Shown in pieces: positions 1 through 7,540 of a stretch of DNA of 64,000 nt. Each line of letters opens with the position of its first letter. Positions within the stretch are counted from its first letter, which is position 1. Position numbers and translations under genes: made by a program. The DNA lies in contig NZ_JAMTCT010000008.1 in NCBI RefSeq assembly GCF_024171995.1, positions 1-64,000 on the forward strand, read 5' to 3'. The stretch comes from Promicromonospora umidemergens (GTDB lineage: Bacteria; Actinomycetota; Actinomycetes; Actinomycetales; Cellulomonadaceae). Below the pieces are notes generated by a model that had not been told where the DNA came from, made no database searches, and saw nothing but the letters and a program-made list of their open reading frames with translations.

Positions 1-132
1 CCGATCGTCCGCCACATCAAGGTCAAGGGCCGGGCGTCACCAGACGATCCTGCTTTGACCGAGTACTGGCACCGACGGCGTCGACGACCACCATCACTCC
101 CTATGCCTTCCGCTGCCCTCGGGCTTGCTTGA
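1..132 (+). CDS. Group II intron-encoded reverse transcriptase/maturase, C-terminal tail (partial)
   Basis: Frame 1 reads VRHIKVKGRASPDDPALTEY then WHRRRRR and stops at TGA 130-132. The IKV.G.ASP.D....YW signature is the stretch that follows the maturase domain in group II intron-encoded proteins, just before the optional HNH endonuclease. Here the reading frame ends about 20 residues later, with no CxxC or HNH motif, so this protein has lost or never had the endonuclease domain. The stop overlaps the first bases of domain V, as expected for an ORF looped out of domain IV. The reverse transcriptase domain lies left of the window. Identification rests on this short motif plus the RNA structure that follows. 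Confidence 0.7.
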   Translation, partial: PIVRHIKVKGRASPDDPALTEYWHRRRRRPPSLPMPSAALGLA

Positions 133-205
133 GCCGGATGCTCGGAAACGGGCACGTCCGGTTCTGAGGAGGCCCCGGCACAGCAATGTGCCGGGGCTAT
201 CCGAC
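131..205 (+). ncRNA. Group II intron domains V and VI and 3' end
   Basis: 131-164 is a 34-nt domain V: GAGCCGGATGC, a GAAA-containing loop and GCACGTCCGGTTC fold into the canonical hairpin, with the catalytic AGC triad at 132-134. Domain VI follows: an 11-bp perfect stem (172-182 with 187-197) closed by a GCAA tetraloop, and a basal GGA/TCC pairing (168-170 with 200-202) that leaves A199 bulged. A199 is seven bases from the proposed 3' end at C205, the expected branch-point spacing, and the intron ends in AC (AY rule). The catalytic 3' half therefore looks intact. Confidence 0.85.
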
Positions 206-228
206 TCTTCGCGAAGAAACACCGGTGA
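206..228 (+). pseudogene. IS3 orfA, C-terminal remnant (3' exon after the intron)
   Basis: Directly after the intron end the bases read TC TTC GCG AAG AAA CAC CGG TGA, i.e. FAKKHR and stop. This resembles the usual end of IS3-family OrfA proteins (..FFAKE..). The frame is +1 relative to orfB, and the TGA at 226-228 overlaps the orfB GTG at 225-227, matching the -1 overlapping arrangement of IS3 elements. The rest of orfA should lie upstream of the intron, outside the window. If the intron still splices, orfA is restored in RNA; otherwise it is interrupted. Confidence 0.6.
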
Positions 229-1109
229 GCGTGAGGTACGCGTTCATCCGAAGCGAAGAAGGCAACTATCCCGTGGCGTCGATGTGCCGGTGGGCACGCG
301 TGTCACGGTCGGGCTATCACGCGTTCAGGACCCGCAAGCCCTCCACCCGGGCGCGCCGGCGGGCCGACCTGGCCGCGATCGTCCGGTTCAGCTTCGACGA
401 GTCCGACGAGACGTACGGGTACCGGCGTGTGCATGCTGACCTGGTCCGATGGGGCTTCCAGGTCGATGACGAGACGATCCGCTCGATCATGCGCGAGCTG
501 GACCTGGTGCCGTGCCAGCCACGCCCATGGCGCCCGGTCACCACGATCCCCGGCCACGCCGGAGACACACCTGACCTCGTCAGACGCGACTTCACCGCCA
601 CCGAGCCAGGAGTCAAACTGGTCGGGGACATCACATACATCCCCACGTGGGAGGGCTGGCTGTACCTCGCCACGGTCCTGGACTGCTTCAGCAAGAAGGT
701 CGTCGGGTACGCGATGGCCGAGCACATGCGCACCTCTTTGGTGACCGACGCCCTGGACATGGCGGCCAAGAATGGTCACGTCCGGCCCGGAATTACTCTG
801 ATGCATACGGACCGAGGCACGCAATACACGTCTGATGAATATGCCAGGCATGCTCAGAAGCTCGGGATCACCCGGTCCGTTGGACGCACCGGGATCTGCT
901 ACGACAATGCGTGGGCCGAGTCGTTCAACGGCACCTTGAAGAACGAGCGGGTTCACCGTACCGAGTATCCAACTCGCGAGCACGCGCGTTTTGACATTAC
1001 CCGCTACGTCGAACTACGCTACAACACCAGAAGGCTCCACTCCACGCTCGGTTACCGTACACCGAACGAAGTCGAAGAAGCCTGGCACGCGGCGAATATT
1101 GCGGCGTAA
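225..1109 (+). CDS. IS3-family transposase OrfB (DDE integrase core)
   Basis: The protein supplies the catalytic DDE domain of the IS3 transposase, normally made as an OrfAB frameshift fusion that cuts and joins IS ends. An N-terminal HTH_21-like segment (CRWARVSRSGYHAF) precedes the rve core. Catalytic residues sit in GDITYIPTWEGW (first Asp), HTDRGTQYTS (second Asp) and DNAWAESFNGTLKNE (Glu), and the C-terminus carries the typical YNTRRLHSTLGYRTP motif. The ORF is complete and shows no decay. I chose GTG 225, which overlaps the orfA stop; ATG 186 lies inside the intron domain VI hairpin and is not a credible start. Base composition is less GC-rich than in the flanking chromosome. Confidence 0.93.
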   Translation: MSVRYAFIRSEEGNYPVASMCRWARVSRSGYHAFRTRKPSTRARRRADLAAIVRFSFDESDETYGYRRVHADLVRWGFQVDDETIRSIMRELDLVPCQPRPWRPVTTIPGHAGDTPDLVRRDFTATEPGVKLVGDITYIPTWEGWLYLATVLDCFSKKVVGYAMAEHMRTSLVTDALDMAAKNGHVRPGITLMHTDRGTQYTSDEYARHAQKLGITRSVGRTGICYDNAWAESFNGTLKNERVHRTEYPTREHARFDITRYVELRYNTRRLHSTLGYRTPNEVEEAWHAANIAA

Positions 1110-1151
1110 GAATCATCGGAATCAACTGTCCGAAATTCTTAGGGCCCCTCA

Positions 1152-2402
1152 CTTCGATCGGTGTGGTTGTGCCCTCCGGCGTGACCAACAGGTCGCCGAC
1201 CTGTAGGAACGCAGTGTCCAACCAGCCGCGGTCGTGGACCATGAACGGGTGCTCTGCCGTGGTCGAGACCCGTTCGCCGTTGATCGTGAGGTGGAACAGC
1301 TCGGTCGTGGTCCGCACGAACGTCTCGACGACCAGCTGCAGCTCATCACGACCGGTGACCAGGTTGTGGGCCCAGACCTTGTCGCCCGCCACGATGTCCT
1401 CGATCGCCCTGGGCCGTCCGGGGTATGGATCAGCGTCCCGGCGACGAAGCACTTGCCGAACCCGAACTTGCACCACCCCTTGCTCATCGCCTGCCGGAAC
1501 CCACCCGACTTCGCGATGGTCTTCGACAACCCCATCGCAGCCTTCGCAGCACCACCCAGCCCAATGAGCGACAACGCGGCACCGGCGATGGCGAGACCCG
1601 CTTCGGCCCAGGATCGTTCACCTGTGGCCGCGAGCGTGATATTCGCGACCGCACTGACTATGGCCGCGACCGCGGCGATGACGATCAGCACCCCAGCCAG
1701 CGCCGTCCCCACGATGGGGATGAACGCGACGATGATCGCCAGGATTCCCGCGATGGTGGAGATCATGTCGGCGATGTCCGCGATCGCGGCGACGAGCTTG
1801 GAACCCCAGTTGTCCCACCACCCATCATTGAGATCATCCGAAGAGGTGATCTCCTCGATCCGGTCGACCGCATGCTCCGCCGCCCGATCCCGGTCCGACA
1901 CAGCCGACTCCACGCTCGACCTCGCCGAACTGATGACCCCGGCGGCCTGGTCCGCGTCACCGCCGGCCTGCTGCGCCTTCTGCTCGTACTCCTGCTTCTC
2001 GCTCTCGTCCTTCGCCCCATCGGCGAGGTCCTGCCACCGGTCCTTCGACCCCGCAGCCGCCTGCGCCGCATCCTGCGCCTCACGCGCCCGGTCCAACGCC
2101 GCCAACGTCTCACCCTGCACCCGCTCCAGAGACGACGCGTACCCCACCAGCGCGTCACCCGCGGCGACGTACCGGGAGTGGGCCTTACGGATCTCACCGA
2201 TGGTGTCTTCCTTGGCCTCCATCAGAGAATCCACGGCCTGCGAGATCGTCCCGTCCACATCGAGGCGACTCATCGCGGAGGCCGCGTTGTCGATCGAGCG
2301 GGCAACCTCCTGATACTCCTGCCCACCCGAGAGCACCAGCACCGGATCACCCGGCGTCGGATCAGCATCCAGACCCACCGGCGACCAATCAGACGGCCTC
2401 AT
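1152..2402 (-). pseudogene. Polymorphic toxin with Hint (PT-HINT) domain, interrupted by IS3 and frameshifted
   Basis: The start is ATG 2402 (MRPSDWSPVGLDADPTPGDP) with a GGGGTGG Shine-Dalgarno. The N-terminal half is a helical, Ala/Asp/Glu-rich region like secreted WXG/LXG-type toxins, followed by a hydrophobic stretch (AGILAIIVAFIPIVGTALAG onward) and then a Hint autoprocessing domain opening at KCFVAGTLIHTPDG with a nucleophilic Cys. At about 1414-1425 the frame must shift by one base to continue as RAIEDIVAGDKVWAHNLVTG and TTAEHPFMVHDRGWLD, the conserved HPF block. At 1151/1152 (TPEGTTTPIEV) the gene runs into the IS3 end, so the remaining Hint part and the C-terminal toxin domain are displaced left of the window. 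Hint domains in such proteins release a C-terminal toxin in intercellular competition. The single-base shift could be a sequencing error; the IS insertion is not. Confidence 0.8.
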
Positions 2403-2523
2403 CAACCCCACCCCTGAGCAGCAACGACAACGACGCAGATGAGAGTACCTAGCGGACGGCACCATAGCCACGAAGACCGACCTGGGCCGTCCTGCATACA
2501 GCATCCCCACATGCCCAGGGCGA

Positions 2524-3987
2524 TCAGGCCGGGGTGAGGGTGTACTTGGTCTGGAGGTACTCGTGGATGCCCTCCGCGCCGCCCTCGCGGCCCAGGCCGG
2601 ACATCTTCCAGCCCCCGAAGGGCGCTGCGGCATTGGAGACGACGCCGACGTTGAGCCCCATCATCCCGGTCTCGAGCTGGTCGATCATGCGCTGGCCGCG
2701 CGACAGGCTCTCGGTGTAGACGTAGCTGACGAGCCCGTACTCCGTGTCGTTCGCGAGCGCGACGGCCTCGTCCTCGGTCTCGAAGGTGGCGATCGCGAGC
2801 ACCGGGCCGAAGATCTCCTCCCGCAGGATGTCGCTGCCTGGCGCGACGCCGGTCAGGACCGTCGGCTCGAAGAAGCTGCCTGCCCCGTCGACGCGGGAGC
2901 CGCCGGTGGCGATCCGCGCGCCCCGGGACACCGCGTCCTGGACCAGGGTCTCGGCCTTGGCGACGGCCTTGTCGTCCACCAGGGGCCCGATGGTCACGCC
3001 GGACTCGGTGCCCCGGCCGATCACGAAGTCGTCCACCGCCGCGGTGACCCGGCGGGCGAACTCGTCGGCGACCGAGCGGTGCACGATGAAGCGGTTCGCG
3101 GCCGTGCAGGCCTGCCCGATGTTGCGGAACTTCGCCGCGAGGGCACCCGTGACGGCCTGGTCCAGGTCGGCATCCTCGAAGATCACGAAGGGGGCGTTGC
3201 CGCCCAGCTCCATCGAGGTGCGCAGCACGCCGGGCGCTGCCTGCTCCAGCAGCTTCTGGCCCACCGGCGTCGACCCCGTGAAGGACAGCTTGCGCAGCCG
3301 CGGGTCGGCGATGATCGGGGCCGAGACGGCGCCGGAGCTGGACGTCGTGAGCACGTTGACCACGCCGTCGGGCAGGCCGGCCTCCTGCAGGAGCTTCGCG
3401 AGGTACAGGGTGGTCAGCGGCGTCAGCGCGGCCGGCTTGATGACCACCGTGCAGCCCGCGGCCAGGGCGGGCGCGATCTTGCGGGTCGCCATGGCCAGGG
3501 GGAAGTTCCACGGGGTGATGAGGAAGCAGGGCCCGACGGGATGCTGGGTGACGATCATGCGCCCGGTGCCCTCGGGGCTGGTCCCGTAGCGGCCGGTGGC
3601 CCGCACCGCCTCCTCGGAGAACCAGCGCAGGAACTCGCCGCCGTACGTCACCTCGCCGCGCGCCTCAGCGAGCGGCTTGCCCATCTCGAGCGTCATGAGC
3701 AGGGCGACGTCCTCCCGGCGTCCCTGCAGCAGGTCGAACGCGCGGCGCAGGATCTCGCCGCGGTCACGGGCCGGCGTCGCCGCCCACTGGGCCGCGGCGG
3801 AGACCGCGGCGTCGAGCGCCGCCCTGCCGTCGTCCGCACCGGCGTCGGCGATGGTCCTGATGGTCTCGCCGGTCGCCGGGTCCTCGACCGTGAGCGTGGC
3901 TCCCGACGCGGCCGGACGCCACCGGCCACCGATGAACAGGCCGTCGGGGACGGCGGCGAGCAGGTCGGTCTCGCGGGTGTCGGTCAT
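2524..3987 (-). CDS. gabD: NAD(P)-dependent succinate-semialdehyde dehydrogenase
   Basis: This aldehyde dehydrogenase superfamily enzyme of about 487 residues should oxidise succinate semialdehyde to succinate. It shows the Rossmann segment (ITPWNFPLAMATRKIAPALA), the catalytic Glu in MELGGNAPF and the catalytic Cys in NIGQACTAANR; the overall pattern fits the GabD clade. HpaI in the same island splits its substrate into pyruvate and succinate semialdehyde, so this gene supplies the last step into the TCA cycle. ATG 3987 has an AGGAGAG Shine-Dalgarno, and the ATG overlaps the stop of the upstream hydroxylase gene (ATGA), indicating translational coupling. Substrate assignment is by context and similarity. 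Confidence 0.85.
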   Translation of the reverse strand: MTDTRETDLLAAVPDGLFIGGRWRPAASGATLTVEDPATGETIRTIADAGADDGRAALDAAVSAAAQWAATPARDRGEILRRAFDLLQGRREDVALLMTLEMGKPLAEARGEVTYGGEFLRWFSEEAVRATGRYGTSPEGTGRMIVTQHPVGPCFLITPWNFPLAMATRKIAPALAAGCTVVIKPAALTPLTTLYLAKLLQEAGLPDGVVNVLTTSSSGAVSAPIIADPRLRKLSFTGSTPVGQKLLEQAAPGVLRTSMELGGNAPFVIFEDADLDQAVTGALAAKFRNIGQACTAANRFIVHRSVADEFARRVTAAVDDFVIGRGTESGVTIGPLVDDKAVAKAETLVQDAVSRGARIATGGSRVDGAGSFFEPTVLTGVAPGSDILREEIFGPVLAIATFETEDEAVALANDTEYGLVSYVYTESLSRGQRMIDQLETGMMGLNVGVVSNAAAPFGGWKMSGLGREGGAEGIHEYLQTKYTLTPA

Positions 3988-5945
3988 GCGCTCTCCTCGG
4001 TGTTCGTGGTGTTCGTGGTGTTCGTGGTGTTCTGCGGCAGCAGCGCCCCGGCGAAGAACTCCCGGAGCTCGTCCGTCGCGCTCAGCGGCAGGACGGTGGC
4101 CACGTACTGGTCGGGCCGGACGACGACGACGGCGCCACCGCGGTCGATGCCGCGCTGCTCGAAGATGTCCTGGGCCGGGTCGGTCGCGTAGACCTTCTCG
4201 TAGTCGACCAGAGCGAACGGGCCGACGCGCGGCGTGAAGACGTCTGGCACGTCGGCGAACTCGACGCCGAAGTGGTCCTGCTGGTAGACGACCTTGACGT
4301 CGAGCACGGAGTCCGGATCGGTTCCAGCGGGGGTGTGCCGCAGGAGCGGGGAGTCGGGGGACGTGCCCAGCCACTGCGCCCAGTCCCGCAGGGCCGACGG
4401 CTCGCTCGGCGCCGCGGCGTCGGCGAACGCGTAGACGCGCCAGCGACCGTCGGCGCGGGCGTGGTGCCCCAGGTGGGCCGCGTTGCCCTCGGCCACGCGC
4501 TCCACCGGCGCTGACTTGAACCGCTTGCCGACGGGGAACCCCGTGGCGAGCTCCTGGTGCGCCGGGCCGGCCACGATCATGGAGGGCTGGTACTGCGTCA
4601 TGAACCCGCAGGGGAACTCGGCGGTCTTGACGTAGAAGTCTTCGAGGTACGTCGGGTCGGGCAGGTCCTCCGGCGGCGTGGCCATGAGCCGCGACCACTC
4701 CCGGTCGAAGTCGATCAGGTTCTGGGCCACGACCTGCCGCTCGGCCGAGTAGGTGGCCAGCAGCGCCTCCGGCGCCCGGCGCGTGAGCACGTGCGCCAGC
4801 TTCCAGGCGATGTTCCAGCCGTCCTGCATCGACACGTTCATGCCCTGGCCGGCCTTCGCGCTGTGCGTGTGGCAGGCATCGCCGGTGAGGAACACCCGGG
4901 GCGTGCGGGTACCGGTGAGGTGGTCGGGGACGTCGTCGAAACCGTCGGTGACCCGGTGGCCGACCTCGTACACGCTGTGCCAGGGCACGTCCTTCACGTC
5001 CAGCGTGTAGGGGTGGATGATCCGGTTGGCCTTCTCGATGACCTGTTCCAGCGGGGTCGCGCGGATGCGGCCGGCGTCGTCGGGCGGCACCTCGCCGAGA
5101 TCGACGTACCAGCGGGCCAGGAACCCGCCCTCGCGGGGGATGAGCAGGATGGACCCGCCGTCGTGCGACTGGATGGCGCACTTGGTGCGGACGTCGGGGA
5201 AGTCGGTCACGGCGAGCACGTCCATCACGCCCCAGGCGTGGTTGGCCCGGTCGCCGACCGCCTTGCGCCCGATCGACTCCCTGACGGAGCTGTGCGCCCC
5301 GTCGCAGCCGATGACGTAGCCGGCCCGCACCGTGCGTTCCGTGCCCTCGTCCGGTCCCGCCGTGTGCCGGAGCGTCACCGTGACCGGGTACGGGTCCTGA
5401 GTGGTGCCGCCGGCCGCGTCCGTCGTGTCGGCCACCGTGAGCCCGACTGCCTCGAGCCCGTAGTCCGGCGTGATGCGGGCGGGCCCGGCGGCGGCCACCT
5501 CGGCGAAGTAGTCGAGCACGCGGGCCTGGTTGACGATCAGGTGCGGGAACTCGCTGATCCCATGGGCGTCGTCCGGCGGGACGGCGCCGCGGACGATGTT
5601 CGCCGGGTTCTCGGGGTCGGGCTTCCAGAACGCCATCTCCGTGATCCGGTAGGCCTCGGCGGTGATCCGCTCGGCGAACCCGAACGCCTGGAACGTCTCC
5701 ACGCTGCGTGCCTGGATGCCGTCGGCCTGGCCCATCTCGAGGCGTCCGGCCCGCCGCTCGACGAGGTGGGTGCGGATGCCGGGGAACTGTGCGAGCTGGG
5801 CCGACGCGATCATTCCTGCGGGGCCGCTGCCGACGATCAGCACGTCGACCTCGTCGGGCAGCTCGGCCGGTCGCTCGAGACCGTAGCCATCGGCCGGCCG
5901 GACGCGCGGGTCGCCGGACACGTAGCCGTGGTGGTGGAACTGCAT
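3984..5945 (-). CDS. FAD-dependent aromatic hydroxylase, MobA (3-hydroxybenzoate 4-monooxygenase) type
   Basis: This 653-residue flavoprotein of the phenol hydroxylase family is the length of MobA-like enzymes. It begins MQFHHHGYVSGDPR, then has the dinucleotide-binding GxGxxG (VLIVGSGPAGMIAS), the DG motif (VIGCDGAHSSVRESIG), the GD motif (VFLTGDACHTHSAKAGQGMN) and a C-terminal thioredoxin-fold dimerisation domain. It should add a hydroxyl group to a phenolic acid with NAD(P)H and O2. Within a homoprotocatechuate island, a hydroxyphenylacetate seems a better substrate guess than 3-hydroxybenzoate, but this is inference. The C-terminus ends in NTTNTTNTTNT, from four 9-bp repeats (about 4002-4032). 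It lies between the MHS importer and gabD. Confidence 0.85.
   Translation of the reverse strand: MQFHHHGYVSGDPRVRPADGYGLERPAELPDEVDVLIVGSGPAGMIASAQLAQFPGIRTHLVERRAGRLEMGQADGIQARSVETFQAFGFAERITAEAYRITEMAFWKPDPENPANIVRGAVPPDDAHGISEFPHLIVNQARVLDYFAEVAAAGPARITPDYGLEAVGLTVADTTDAAGGTTQDPYPVTVTLRHTAGPDEGTERTVRAGYVIGCDGAHSSVRESIGRKAVGDRANHAWGVMDVLAVTDFPDVRTKCAIQSHDGGSILLIPREGGFLARWYVDLGEVPPDDAGRIRATPLEQVIEKANRIIHPYTLDVKDVPWHSVYEVGHRVTDGFDDVPDHLTGTRTPRVFLTGDACHTHSAKAGQGMNVSMQDGWNIAWKLAHVLTRRAPEALLATYSAERQVVAQNLIDFDREWSRLMATPPEDLPDPTYLEDFYVKTAEFPCGFMTQYQPSMIVAGPAHQELATGFPVGKRFKSAPVERVAEGNAAHLGHHARADGRWRVYAFADAAAPSEPSALRDWAQWLGTSPDSPLLRHTPAGTDPDSVLDVKVVYQQDHFGVEFADVPDVFTPRVGPFALVDYEKVYATDPAQDIFEQRGIDRGGAVVVVRPDQYVATVLPLSATDELREFFAGALLPQNTTNTTNTTNTEESA
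4002..4032. repeat. 9-bp tandem repeat in the 3' end of the hydroxylase gene
   Basis: About four copies of GTTCGTGGT encode the Asn-Thr-Thr repeats just before the stop codon. The unit is a multiple of three, so copy-number change would not alter the frame or the coupling to gabD. Confidence 0.8.
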
Positions 5946-6001
5946 TGTTCGTCCGTTCTGCTCGGTGGGCGTGCTGCTCGGGCTCGGGCCCGGGTGCGGG
6001 C

Positions 6002-7381
6002 TCAGGCCTTGGCGAGGCCGTAGATCGGGCTGGCGGCCTGCAGCTGCTCGTGGTCGGGGCCCAGCGGGATACCCGTACGGTCGCGCAGCATGAGCGTCGC
6101 GGCGAGCCCGATCACCGTCATGCCCGCCAGGTACATGGTCACCGCCGCCGTCGTGCCGGTCGCCTGGACGAGCGCTGTGGCGATGGTCGGCGCGAACGCG
6201 CCGCCCAGGATGGACCCGATCGCGTAGGAGATCGAGACGCCGGAGAACCGGATCGACGCGGGGAACAGCTCGGCGTAGAGCGCGGCCTGCGGCCCGTACG
6301 TGAATCCGAGGCCGACGGACAGGAAGACCAGTCCGAGCAGCAGCGAGCCGAACGTCGCGCCGTTGACCAGCGGGAACAGAGTAAGGACGCCGGCGAGCTG
6401 CACCACGAAGCCGATGACGTAGGTGGTGCGGCGGCCGAGCCGGTCGGACAGCGCGCCCGCGGACCACGTCGAGGCGAGCCACACGACCGCCGAGATGGTC
6501 ACGGCCCAGAACACCGGCCCGCGGTCCAGCCCGACGGGGCCCTCCGGGTCGGACGCGTAGCTCTGGATGTAGCCGCCGGTCGTCATGTAGCCGACGGCGT
6601 TGTTGCCCGCGAAGACGAGGGCGGCCACGATCACGAGCGGCGTGTGCTTGCGGAAAAGCTGCAGCAAGGGCTGGCGGGTGGTCTCGGCACGCTCGGCGAT
6701 CTCGACGAACACGGGGCTCTCCTCGACGCTGCGGCGTACCCAGTACCCGATGCCGATCAGGACGACGCTCAGCAGGAACGGGACGCGCCAGCCCCACGTG
6801 AGGAACGCTTCGCCGGGCGCGACGGCGTTCATGATGCCCAGCACCGCGGACGCGAGCAGGAGGCCGAGCGGGACGCCGATCTGGGGCGAGGCGCCGAACA
6901 GGCCGCGGCGCTTGACCGGTGCGTGCTCGCAGGACATGAGTACGGCGCCGCCCCACTCGCCGCCGGCCGAGATGCCCTGCAGGATCCTTAGGAGGACCAG
7001 CAGGACGGGGGCGGCGATGCCGATCTGGCCGTAGGTCGGCAGCACGCCGATGAGCGCGGTGGCCAGGCCCATCAGGACCAGGGTGAGCACCAGGACGACG
7101 CGTCGTCCGTACTTGTCGCCGAGGTGCCCGGCGACGAAGGCGCCGAACGGGCGGAAGAGGAAGCTGACCCCCACCGAGCCGAACGCCAGCAGCGTCCCGA
7201 GGCTCGCACCGGCCGGCTCGAAGAAGAGCTGGCCGAAGACGAGGCCTGCCGCGGAGGCGTAGATGAAGAAGTCGTACCACTCGACGGTCGTGCCGACGAC
7301 GGTGGCGAGGACGACGCGGCGCCGCTCGCGTGAGGAGGGGGAGCGGGCCGCTGCGGGCCCGTCGGGGGTGAGGCGTGACAT
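6002..7381 (-). CDS. MFS transporter, metabolite:H+ symporter (MHS) family
   Basis: This 459-residue protein has about 12 predicted transmembrane segments. It shows the MHS signatures VEWYDFFIYASAAG at the first helix, GHLGDKYGRRVVL between helices 2 and 3, and SAGGEWGGAVLMSCEHAPVK between 4 and 5. Relatives (ShiA, ProP, aromatic acid importers) take up organic acids with protons at the cytoplasmic membrane. Placed upstream of the hydroxylase and gabD on the same strand, it most likely imports the aromatic acid degraded by this island. ATG 7381 is used, with a GGGAG about 8 bases upstream. It is divergent from the HpaG-RraA operon across a 159-bp shared control region. Confidence 0.85.
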   Translation of the reverse strand: MSRLTPDGPAAARSPSSRERRRVVLATVVGTTVEWYDFFIYASAAGLVFGQLFFEPAGASLGTLLAFGSVGVSFLFRPFGAFVAGHLGDKYGRRVVLVLTLVLMGLATALIGVLPTYGQIGIAAPVLLVLLRILQGISAGGEWGGAVLMSCEHAPVKRRGLFGASPQIGVPLGLLLASAVLGIMNAVAPGEAFLTWGWRVPFLLSVVLIGIGYWVRRSVEESPVFVEIAERAETTRQPLLQLFRKHTPLVIVAALVFAGNNAVGYMTTGGYIQSYASDPEGPVGLDRGPVFWAVTISAVVWLASTWSAGALSDRLGRRTTYVIGFVVQLAGVLTLFPLVNGATFGSLLLGLVFLSVGLGFTYGPQAALYAELFPASIRFSGVSISYAIGSILGGAFAPTIATALVQATGTTAAVTMYLAGMTVIGLAATLMLRDRTGIPLGPDHEQLQAASPIYGLAKA

Positions 7382-7540
7382 CGCATGACTCCCTTGTCAT
7401 CCGGGCCCGCCCTCGTCGGAGGGCCCTTCGTGTGTGCTCGGCAGGGACGACCTTGCCGTGTTCTCCTAGACCATATACGATCTGAGATACGAAATGCCAG
7501 AGGTCGTCGAAGACCAGTGGATCGACGGGCAAGGGAGCTC
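7382..7540. promoter_or_regulatory. Divergent control region of the homoprotocatechuate island
   Basis: This 159-bp gap between two divergent catabolic operons contains an AT-rich core around 7467-7492, the only such patch nearby, in which ATACGA occurs twice (TATACGATCTGAGATACGA), 11 bases apart. It is the natural place for promoters in both directions and for the GntR regulator encoded at 9091. No unambiguous -35/-10 pair could be assigned. An AAGGGAG Shine-Dalgarno precedes ATG 7541. Confidence 0.45.

Larger units (their letters stand above)
1..1151 (+). mobile_element. IS3-family insertion sequence, right part, with nested group II intron
   Basis: The element runs from beyond the left edge to about 1151. 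It comprises the tail of orfA (206-228), orfB (225-1109) and a right end near 1141-1151 (AGGGCCCCTCA), which closes with the TCA typical of IS3-family termini. Immediately after 1151 the Hint-toxin reading frame on the opposite strand begins, so the right boundary is set by where that gene resumes. A group II intron occupies 1-205 and splits orfA from orfB. The left end and target duplication are outside the window. Confidence 0.8.

Noticed and set aside
186-224. ATG 186 as the start of IS3 orfB
   Set aside because: It lies in the GCAA loop and stem of intron domain VI; GTG 225, overlapping the orfA stop, is where family similarity begins.
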